Shown one piece after another: positions 34,216-41,653 of a DNA stretch of 64,000 nt (positions are counted from its first letter, which is position 1; each line of letters opens with the position of its first letter). The notes beneath the pieces were generated by a model. It was not told where the DNA came from, did not search any database, and saw only the letters and a program-made list of their open reading frames with translations. A program made the translations under genes and the position numbers. Source of the DNA: Spirochaetia bacterium (GTDB lineage: Bacteria > Spirochaetota > Spirochaetia > Treponematales > Treponemataceae); the NCBI GenBank assembly GCA_900767955.1, contig CAAGBC010000037.1:186001-250000 (forward strand), in the 5' to 3' direction.

Positions 34216-35328
34216 ATGGATAAAGATACAATTAAAGAAACAGTAAAAAAAGCACCAAAAAAGGTAAAAAATATTTTTTCTAAAGAAAATATGAAAAATT
34301 CTTGGAACAAAATAAAAAGTATTCGTTTTACACGCAAAGATGTTCATAGTTATTTTGAAAGTCTTCAATTAAATGGAAAATCTCTTATTGTTACAATTAT
34401 TATTTCTGTTATTGTAATGTGTTTCCTTGCATGTGCAGTTTTCTTTTCTAATATTAAAGGCGCTGAAAAAGTTATGGTTCCTGAAGTTAGAGGAAAATTG
34501 CTTGAAACTGCACTTATTGAACTTAGAGCAAAGGAACTTTATCCTGAAATTACTTTGCGCTATTCAGAAATTCCTGGTGATGAAGGAACTATTTTGGAAC
34601 AAAATCCAATTGCTGGTTCAATTGTAAAAGGTTACAGAAGAGTTTCTTTGGTTGTTAGCCGTGGTGTTGTTGTTGATGAATTGGAAGACTTTGTTGGTCA
34701 GAATCTTGATGATGTAAAGATGAAATTACAAACTTTGTTTGCAGGTTCTTCAAAACCTTTGATTGTTTTGGCAAATCCTGAATATAAAGCTGACCTTTCT
34801 GCTGCTGGAACAATTTTACAGCAAGACCCACCTGTTGGAACAAAAATTTCTGATCCTATTACAGTTAATTTAGTAGTTAGCCGTGGACCAAGTTTTGATA
34901 ATACTCGTGTTCCTAATTTAATTGGAAGTTCTGTAAATGATATGCTTCAGATTGTTGCAAGAAGTAGAATTGTCTTTGACTTTACTTCTCACAAAGCTTC
35001 TGGTTCAGAAAAGGCAGGAACTGTTGTAAGTCAGCAAGCATTTGAAAGTGAATTTATTCCTAATTATTCAAGAATGACAGTTGATTTTGCTCTTCCTTCT
35101 GGAAAGTTGGGTGATGAAGTTTATGGAATTTTCTCTGCTTCTCTTACAAATTACCCTTATCCTGTTCCAATGAGAATTGATGCATCCTTGCCTGATGGAA
35201 ATACTTATACTTTAGTTAATTTCTTGCATACAGGTGCAAATCTTACAATTCCTTATGCTGTGCCAAGTGGAACAGTTTTAACTTTGTATGTAGTTGATAA
35301 AGAAACTAAAAAAGTTACAGTTCACTAA
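34216..35328 (+). CDS. PASTA-domain membrane protein without kinase domain
   Basis: The 370-residue protein has a basic cytoplasmic head (~55 residues), one membrane helix at about 59-80 (LIVTIIISVIVMCFLACAVFF), then three PASTA repeats, each with the VPxxxG entry and V-x-x-x-L-V-V-S-R-G exit (VPEVRG, VVSRG twice, RVPNLIG). PASTA domains bind muropeptides in Ser/Thr kinases and penicillin-binding proteins, but no catalytic domain is fused here. It may sense or scaffold peptidoglycan. Placement between fmt and aroDE suggests constitutive growth-linked expression. Confidence 0.88.
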   Translation: MDKDTIKETVKKAPKKVKNIFSKENMKNSWNKIKSIRFTRKDVHSYFESLQLNGKSLIVTIIISVIVMCFLACAVFFSNIKGAEKVMVPEVRGKLLETALIELRAKELYPEITLRYSEIPGDEGTILEQNPIAGSIVKGYRRVSLVVSRGVVVDELEDFVGQNLDDVKMKLQTLFAGSSKPLIVLANPEYKADLSAAGTILQQDPPVGTKISDPITVNLVVSRGPSFDNTRVPNLIGSSVNDMLQIVARSRIVFDFTSHKASGSEKAGTVVSQQAFESEFIPNYSRMTVDFALPSGKLGDEVYGIFSASLTNYPYPVPMRIDASLPDGNTYTLVNFLHTGANLTIPYAVPSGTVLTLYVVDKETKKVTVH

Positions 35329-35346
35329 TTTAGGTTTGGAGAAAAA

Positions 35347-36858
35347 ATGAATCAGCCTCTTATTTGTTTAACTCTTACTGGTGAAACACTTCAAGAAAAT
35401 GTTGCATTGGTAAAAAAATATTTGCCTTATATTGATTTAGTAGAATTAAGAGTTGATCACTTAAATGAAGATGAACAATTGCATGCTCGAAAGTTTCCAT
35501 CAATGATAAATATTCCTTGTATTTTAACTATTCGTCGTGTAATTGACGGTGGAAAATACAAAGGAAGTGAATCTGCTCGTACTGTGTTGTTTGCAAGAGC
35601 GTTGGCATTTGCTGATCAAAATCCTTATAAAAATTTTGCTTATGTAGATTTTGAAGATGATTTTCATGTTCCTAGTTTGCAAGATGCGGCTCAGGCTTTT
35701 GGAACTAAAATTATTAGAAGTTTTCATGATTTTGAAAATCCTGTAAAAAATTTGCGTCAGCGTTTTGAGCAAATGCGTAAAACTGAATATGAAATTCCTA
35801 AGATTGCGTTTATGCCAAAAACACTTTCTGATGTAACAGATTTATTCAAAGAAGCAAGTGAAATTACTGATATGGAACATATCGTTTGTGCAATGGGCAA
35901 TATGGGTGTTCCTTCTAGAATTTTGGCTCATAAGCTTAATTCATATTTGACTTATGTGTCACCTGCAGAAACTGTTTCTAAAGTAAATGGGATTGGTCAT
36001 GTTGATCCGATTACTTTGAATGGATTATATAATTTCCGTAATTTAAACGATGAAACTAATATTTTTGCAGTAACTGGATTTCCTTTAAAAGTTACTTCTA
36101 GTCCTTTGATTCATAATGAAGGATATAAAATTCATAATTTGAATAATGTTTTTATTCCACTTGCTTCTACATCAATAAAAGAATCTTTAGATTTTGCAAA
36201 AACTATTGGCATAAAAGGAATGGCAGTTACCGTTCCTTATAAAGAGGAATTGATTTCTAATATTGAAGAAATTGATGCTGATGTTGGAGAAATTGGAGCA
36301 TCAAATACTGTATGTTTTAAAGATAATCATTGGATTGGACATAATACTGATGCTTACGGAATTACACGAGCGTTGCAAGAATTTTTGGGTGTAAAAAAAT
36401 TACGCCGCCGAAAAGTTGCAATTATTGGTGCTGGTGGCGCTGCAAAAGCTGTTGCTTATGCAATTAAACAATTAGGTGGTCGCGCTTGTATTTTTAATAG
36501 AACAGTAGAAAATGCTCGTAAATTGGCAGAGCGTTTTGGTTTTGAATATGCAAGTTTGACACCAGATACTGTTGATATTTTGGATAGATATTCAGATATT
36601 ATAATTCAAACAACAAAAGTTGGAATGAATTCAACTGGTCCTTCTTGTGAAGAAAATAATCCTATTTATTATTACACTTTCAGAGGAACAGAAAATCTGA
36701 TTGATATTGTATACGATCCAGAAATTACACCAGTTATGACAGTTGCTCAACAAGCTGGTTGTAAAGTGTTAAATGGTTTTTCAATGTTAAAATACCAAGG
36801 TTATAAACAATTCAAATATTTTACAGGAGTAGATTATGAATCAAATAAATCAGAATGA
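35347..36858 (+). CDS. aroDE: Bifunctional 3-dehydroquinate dehydratase (type I)/shikimate dehydrogenase
   Basis: A 503-residue fusion. Residues 1-~225 are a type I dehydroquinase: the conserved ELRVDHL, IIRSFHDFENP with the catalytic His, and the Schiff-base Lys in KIAFMPKT. From about 235 the shikimate dehydrogenase follows: VTGFPLKVTSSPLIHN, VTVPYKE with catalytic Lys, GASNTV, NTDAYG and the NADP-binding GAGGAAKAVAYA. It runs steps three and four of the shikimate pathway. Such AroDE fusions occur in plants and some bacteria, including chlamydiae. It overlaps rpiA by 23 bases. Confidence 0.93.
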   Translation: MNQPLICLTLTGETLQENVALVKKYLPYIDLVELRVDHLNEDEQLHARKFPSMINIPCILTIRRVIDGGKYKGSESARTVLFARALAFADQNPYKNFAYVDFEDDFHVPSLQDAAQAFGTKIIRSFHDFENPVKNLRQRFEQMRKTEYEIPKIAFMPKTLSDVTDLFKEASEITDMEHIVCAMGNMGVPSRILAHKLNSYLTYVSPAETVSKVNGIGHVDPITLNGLYNFRNLNDETNIFAVTGFPLKVTSSPLIHNEGYKIHNLNNVFIPLASTSIKESLDFAKTIGIKGMAVTVPYKEELISNIEEIDADVGEIGASNTVCFKDNHWIGHNTDAYGITRALQEFLGVKKLRRRKVAIIGAGGAAKAVAYAIKQLGGRACIFNRTVENARKLAERFGFEYASLTPDTVDILDRYSDIIIQTTKVGMNSTGPSCEENNPIYYYTFRGTENLIDIVYDPEITPVMTVAQQAGCKVLNGFSMLKYQGYKQFKYFTGVDYESNKSE

Positions 36859-37564
36859 ACAAAAAGTTCTTGCTGCTAGAACTGCAATAGAAACTTTAGT
36901 TGAAAAAGGTTTAATTTTTAGCGGTATGAAAATTGGCTTGGGAACAGGTTCTACTGCTTTGCCTGCTGTTAAACGTCTTGCAGAATATATTGAAGATGGA
37001 ACATTAAAAGATATTAAAGCTGTCGTTACAAGTTTTCAAACTGAAAATGCTTGTGCTGATTGGGGAATTCCTGTTTTTTCATTCAAAGATAGATGTATTG
37101 CTGGAGAACTTGATTTAGCAATTGATGGTGCTGATGAAATTGATAACGATTGTAATCTTATTAAAGGTGGCGGAGCTGCATTATTAAGAGAAAAAATTGT
37201 TGCTTATAATGCTAAAAAATTTGTTGTTGTTGCAGATGAATCAAAAGCAGTTTCTTCTGTAGGAACAAAATTCCCATTACCTATTGAAATAATTGCAGAA
37301 GCTTTTGTTCCTGTAAAAAATAAATTGGAAGCAATAGGTGCAAAAGTTGTTTTGCGTGAAGGTGTTCGTAAATGTGGACCTGTAATTACAGACAACGGTA
37401 ATCAAATTATTGATTGTTTGTGGGAAAACCCTGTTGATCCAAAAAAATTGGAAGATGAAATAAACGACATTACTGGTGTTGTTGAAGTTGGATTTTTTAC
37501 AAAAAATAAACCAGCTGCTTTTATTGCAAAAAGTGATGGTTCAGTAGAAGTTCGCGGATTGTAA
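36836..37564 (+). CDS. rpiA: Ribose-5-phosphate isomerase A
   Basis: The 242-residue protein shows the RpiA landmarks GLGTGSTA, DGADEID with the catalytic Asp residues, KGGGAALLREKIV and DESK. It interconverts ribulose-5-phosphate and ribose-5-phosphate in the pentose phosphate pathway. The start codon lies 23 bases inside the end of aroDE, behind ACAGGAG, so the two are coupled. The next gene starts two bases after its stop. Confidence 0.95.
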   Translation: MNQINQNEQKVLAARTAIETLVEKGLIFSGMKIGLGTGSTALPAVKRLAEYIEDGTLKDIKAVVTSFQTENACADWGIPVFSFKDRCIAGELDLAIDGADEIDNDCNLIKGGGAALLREKIVAYNAKKFVVVADESKAVSSVGTKFPLPIEIIAEAFVPVKNKLEAIGAKVVLREGVRKCGPVITDNGNQIIDCLWENPVDPKKLEDEINDITGVVEVGFFTKNKPAAFIAKSDGSVEVRGL

Positions 37565-37566
37565 AA

Positions 37567-38949
37567 ATGTTTCCACCTTTTCCTACAGAAGAAGCTCATG
37601 AAATTTGTTGCCAAATGATTGAGCAACTTCAAAATGGTATTATTTCAATGGAACAAATAACTCCGATTAGTCAGGAACGCTTTGACAGCGGAGTTATGCT
37701 TGGAGTTTTAGTTTGTAAAAACTCTTTAAATCAAAAAGTTATATTAAAAACTATTTCTGGAATTAGTAAAAAATTAGTTTTTTCTAATAAATTAGATAAT
37801 GAATATTATGTTGAACCAATTGTTAATTCTGAGCAAATAAACAAAGCTTTAGAAAAAAACGATTTACTAATTCATCAATTAACTGCTCAAATAAATCAAT
37901 TAAAACAAAATCGCAAGGAATTAAATCCAACGGAACAGCCTTCTTCTGAAGAAGCGGAATTAATTGCAAAAAGAAATTTTTTAACTACGGAATCATTAAA
38001 ACAAGTTTTTGATTTATATAGTTTTACTTGCATTGACGGAATAACTAGAAGTTTATTTGAAATTTGCGGAACAAAACTTCCTCCTACTGGGACTGGAGAT
38101 TGTTGTGCGGTAAAATTATTAGATTATGCTTATAAAAATAATTTAATTCCTGTAAGCCTTGATGAAGTTTATTACGGAAAATCTACTGCTTCAAAAGAAA
38201 ATGGAAAATCCTATCCTCCTTGTGACGAGCGTTGTGGAATATTATTGCCTTATATTTTAGGTCTTCATGTTTTGTATAAAGATGATGATATTGTAGTTGT
38301 GAATAAACAAAGTGGATTGTTGTCTGTTCCTGGTCGTGGGCCAGAAAAACAAGATTGTATTGTAAATCGTGTAAAGAAATTGTATCCAGATTGTATTAAT
38401 CAGCCATCAGTTCACAGGCTTGATATGGAAACTTCTGGTGTTTTGGTGCTTGGTCTTACTGAACACAGTCATCGTGAATTAAGCAAGCAATTTGAACAAG
38501 GTTTAGTTCAAAAGGAATATGTTGCGTTAATTGACGGAATTGTTGAAAAAGCAACTGGGCAGAGTGCTCCCCAAAATGGTGCTACTTCTGGCCAAATGGA
38601 GCTTTATTTTAGAGTTGATTTAGATAATCGTCCTCATCAGATGTGGGATTCAGAAAATGGAAAAAAAGCCATTACAAAGTGGCAAAAAATATCTACACAG
38701 AATTATAAAAATCCTCTTGGGCAAAACAAAAAAGTAACACGAATATCCTTTGTTCCGATTACAGGAAGAACTCATCAGTTGCGGTTAGCTGCTGCTGATA
38801 TTCACGGTTTGGCAATGCCAATTATTGGTGACACATTATACGGAAATTGCCTTCCTGGTGAGCGCTTAATGTTGCATGCACGGTATTTGAGTTTTATTCA
38901 TCCTGTTACAAATGAAAAAATGGAATTTATTTGCGAACCAGAGTTCTAG
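37567..38949 (+). CDS. RluA-family pseudouridine synthase with long N-terminal extension
   Basis: In this 460-residue protein, the C-terminal ~230 residues are an RluA-type domain, with VVNKQSGLLSVPGRG, HRLDMETSG (catalytic Asp286), GRTHQLR and the GDTLYG ending. The first ~215 residues are unusual: a beta-rich start, a coiled-coil-like helix at about 90-115 and a Cys-rich segment (CGTKLPPTGTGDCCA, CDERCG). This matches a long RluA subfamily whose target is a uridine in 23S rRNA or tRNA. It closes the aroDE-rpiA operon, and its last 23 bases overlap the convergent EAL gene. Confidence 0.87.
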   Translation: MFPPFPTEEAHEICCQMIEQLQNGIISMEQITPISQERFDSGVMLGVLVCKNSLNQKVILKTISGISKKLVFSNKLDNEYYVEPIVNSEQINKALEKNDLLIHQLTAQINQLKQNRKELNPTEQPSSEEAELIAKRNFLTTESLKQVFDLYSFTCIDGITRSLFEICGTKLPPTGTGDCCAVKLLDYAYKNNLIPVSLDEVYYGKSTASKENGKSYPPCDERCGILLPYILGLHVLYKDDDIVVVNKQSGLLSVPGRGPEKQDCIVNRVKKLYPDCINQPSVHRLDMETSGVLVLGLTEHSHRELSKQFEQGLVQKEYVALIDGIVEKATGQSAPQNGATSGQMELYFRVDLDNRPHQMWDSENGKKAITKWQKISTQNYKNPLGQNKKVTRISFVPITGRTHQLRLAAADIHGLAMPIIGDTLYGNCLPGERLMLHARYLSFIHPVTNEKMEFICEPEF

Positions 38950-41089
38950 TGTTTTCTTCTTCTGGTGGAACTTCTGTAATAACAACATTCATGTATTTTG
39001 TTCCGTTGCTTCGTGCTATTAAGCGGCCTTTTCCTTGAATTAACTTTGAAGAACCATCTTTGCACATATGTCTAAAAATGTAATCAAAACTTGGTATTTC
39101 TTCATCTTCGATTTTGTGCATTAAATTTGCAAATTCTTCTTGGTCATCTTTGTGAATAAAATTGAATAAATCTCCGCGCAAAACTTTTGTAAATTCTCCA
39201 AATGTGTAGCCAAACATTTTTGCCGCTTGAGCATTACAGTGAGAAAAATTCATTCCGTCTTTATATTCAAAAGATAAAATTCCTGCAGGAACTGTTTCCA
39301 TTATGGTTGTTAATTGTTCAGAAAGTTTTGCGTTAAGCTGAAGCAAATTCATTCTGAAGGAAATATTATCAATTGCAAGATAGAAAATTGAACTAGTAAT
39401 TGTTTTTGACAAATAACGAACTCTGGCTCTTAGCCAAATGGTTTCTCCACCTGCTTTTTTAGGTTTTAGTTCTACTTCACAGAAAGCTTCTTTTGCTGTT
39501 TTTTGAGCTTCCATTAAGGTGTATGCAAAAGTTGTTTTACTAGAATTTTCTAGGGCATCCATTAAATTTAATTGTGAATAAATAAATTTTTCTCTTGTGG
39601 TTTCTATTTCTTCATAGAATTTATCATTTACTCGCAAGGCTTCAACTTTGTCGCCGGCCCATTCAATAATTGCAGCACCACCAACAAAGCTATTAAACAT
39701 TAATGTAGTATGAGTAGAAGCATCTAATAATTTTGAAACTTCAACGACTTCTGTATTTACTTGTGGCTTTGTAGTAAATAGTGGAAGTTCAAATAATAAT
39801 TTTTCATATTCATCAACAGGCATAGGTTTTGCAAAGTAATAACCTTGCATATAAAAACATCCTATGCTTTTTAGGTAATCAGCTTGAATGCCTGTTTCGA
39901 TTCCTTCAGCAATTACTGGAAGTTTAAGCCAGTTTGCCATTCTAACAATGGAACTAAGAATGTGACCACCTTTTGATTTTTCACTATCTGTTCCTTGTGT
40001 TGCTGACATAATAAATTTCATATCAAGTTTTAAAACATCAACAGGAACATCTTTTAATGTATTAAGTGAAGAATAACCACTTCCAAAGTCGTCCATTTCG
40101 ATACAGAAGCCTAAGTCTCGCAAATCATCAACAACTTTAATTAATTGTTCAGGATTGTCCATGTATGCAGATTCTGTGATTTCAAGTCTGAGCATTCTAG
40201 GATCGAGTTTGTAAGTTTTTATCAAGTTTTCAAAAATATCAACAAGATTTTGGCTGTATATATCTCGGCGGGAAATATTTACAGAAATTGGCACAGGATT
40301 TAATCCAAGATCTATCCATTTGCGCAAAAGTCTACAAGCTTCTTCCCAAACATACAAATCTAATTTACAAATAAAACCGTTGTTTTCAAAAATAGGAATA
40401 AATAATCCAGGTGGAATTAATCCTTTTTCTGGGTGCTTCCATCGAACAAGAGCTTCTGCTCCAGTCATTGTGTTGGTTGTATAATCATATTGTGGTTGCA
40501 AATAAAGAATAAATTGTCGTTTTGCTAAAGCAGGTTCCATTTCTGAAATTAATTCTTGTTCCTTTAGCAATTCCTTTAACATTGATTCGCTGTAGTAAGC
40601 AAATCGCTGCTGAAAACTGTTTTTAATTGATTTTTGTGCAAGTAATGCTTTATCACAACAAAGAGAAATATCTTCATCTGGTGATTCGATTATGTATAAA
40701 CCCAAGCGAACAATAAATTCAAAATGCGGATTTAACTTTGATAAAAAATTTGTAATTCTGTTTAGAGTCGCTTCTTGGTCGTAGTGTTTAAATTCCGAAC
40801 AAGAAACAAAGTGGTCTGCTGTAATGTGACCATAAGTTATTGTTGATGGAACTGTTTCTTGATAGATTTGCCCAATTTGAGCAAGAAGTTTATCTCCTTC
40901 TTTATAACCAAATGTTTGATTATAAACTTTGAATCTGTCAATGTCCCAACGAATAATGACATATTTTTTATCAGGATTAGCTTTTAATAATTCACTAGTT
41001 TTTTCTGAAAAAGTTAATTCATTGTAAATTCCAGTTATTTTATCAATATGAATTATTGAATTAATCTTTTTTGTTCTTGTGCTTGTATA
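38927..41089 (-). CDS. Degenerate GGDEF-EAL-PAS c-di-GMP phosphodiesterase, cut off from its receiver domain by a frameshift
   Basis: The open frame runs from the stop at 41090-41092 without a normal start codon; the first candidate, TTG at 40705, lies inside the GGDEF domain. It encodes, in order, a GGDEF domain (IDKITGIYNELTF, RWDIDRFKVYNQTFG) whose signature is degenerate (TADHF), an EAL domain with all catalytic motifs (GAEALVRW, ISVNISR, LEITES, MDDFGSGYSSL, AEGIET) and a C-terminal PAS-like region. The c-di-GMP phosphodiesterase should be active, the cyclase not. The upstream receiver frame overlaps it; a one-base shift at an A6 run (41067-41072) would join them into one response regulator. 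Confidence 0.85.
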   Translation of the reverse strand, partial: YTSTRTKKINSIIHIDKITGIYNELTFSEKTSELLKANPDKKYVIIRWDIDRFKVYNQTFGYKEGDKLLAQIGQIYQETVPSTITYGHITADHFVSCSEFKHYDQEATLNRITNFLSKLNPHFEFIVRLGLYIIESPDEDISLCCDKALLAQKSIKNSFQQRFAYYSESMLKELLKEQELISEMEPALAKRQFILYLQPQYDYTTNTMTGAEALVRWKHPEKGLIPPGLFIPIFENNGFICKLDLYVWEEACRLLRKWIDLGLNPVPISVNISRRDIYSQNLVDIFENLIKTYKLDPRMLRLEITESAYMDNPEQLIKVVDDLRDLGFCIEMDDFGSGYSSLNTLKDVPVDVLKLDMKFIMSATQGTDSEKSKGGHILSSIVRMANWLKLPVIAEGIETGIQADYLKSIGCFYMQGYYFAKPMPVDEYEKLLFELPLFTTKPQVNTEVVEVSKLLDASTHTTLMFNSFVGGAAIIEWAGDKVEALRVNDKFYEEIETTREKFIYSQLNLMDALENSSKTTFAYTLMEAQKTAKEAFCEVELKPKKAGGETIWLRARVRYLSKTITSSIFYLAIDNISFRMNLLQLNAKLSEQLTTIMETVPAGILSFEYKDGMNFSHCNAQAAKMFGYTFGEFTKVLRGDLFNFIHKDDQEEFANLMHKIEDEEIPSFDYIFRHMCKDGSSKLIQGKGRLIARSNGTKYMNVVITEVPPEEENTRTLVRK

Positions 41090-41505
41090 TTAAGAATTTT
41101 TGCTTGTTCTTCTTTGCGGACTTCGTTGTGCTTTTTGATAATGCTTTTTACAAATGTTGGAACTATTTTTTCTTTTAGTGGGAGAGTGATAAAATCAATG
41201 ACACCAAGTTCAAGTCCCTTTATTTGTGAAACATCATCATCTTTGGAAATAACAAAAATAAACGAAATATGTTTTAATTGTGGAAAACTTTTAAATTTTT
41301 TAACAAGGTCAAATCCATTTAAGTTTTCTTGAATTGGATTCATAATAATTATTGAAAGTTCAGGATTTAAATTAATTTGCCCAAAAATATCTTCTTCAGT
41401 ATCAGCAATGAGAATGTTAAAAGATGGATTTAAAATATTAATAAGTTCAGTTCTTACTTCAGAAATACTTTCAGAAATCAATATTGTTGGCTTTAATTCT
41501 GTCAT
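41053..41505 (-). CDS. Response-regulator receiver domain (N-terminal part of the split EAL protein)
   Basis: The 150-residue protein is a CheY-like receiver: PTILISESISEVR at the start, IIIMNPI at the place of the phosphoacceptor strand, FIFVISKDD with the usual Ser/Thr position, and ITLPLKE with the conserved Lys followed by a helical linker (NEVRKEEQAKILNIQAQ). The acceptor Asp seems to be replaced (MNPIQEN), so phosphorylation is doubtful. It ends at a stop 40 bases after the EAL frame opens. The linker and the domain order strongly suggest both parts belonged to one protein. Confidence 0.78.
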   Translation of the reverse strand: MTELKPTILISESISEVRTELINILNPSFNILIADTEEDIFGQINLNPELSIIIMNPIQENLNGFDLVKKFKSFPQLKHISFIFVISKDDDVSQIKGLELGVIDFITLPLKEKIVPTFVKSIIKKHNEVRKEEQAKILNIQAQEQKRLIQ

Positions 41506-41653
41506 AATTTTATCTTGACCTTTTAGTATCCTTGTTAAAAATTTTCCACCCTATCATAATATTTTAACTTATATATTGTATATGTCAAAGAAAAATTATT
41601 GGTATTTTTATTGTTTTCTTGTAAATGTGTTTCATATTTGTTAAATTTTATGT

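Noticed and set aside
41066..41073. Programmed -1 ribosomal frameshift at the A6 run of the receiver/EAL gene
   Set aside because: The A-run does not sit in the X-XXY-YYZ phase of a classical slippery site, so tandem slippage is not supported; an indel is simpler.
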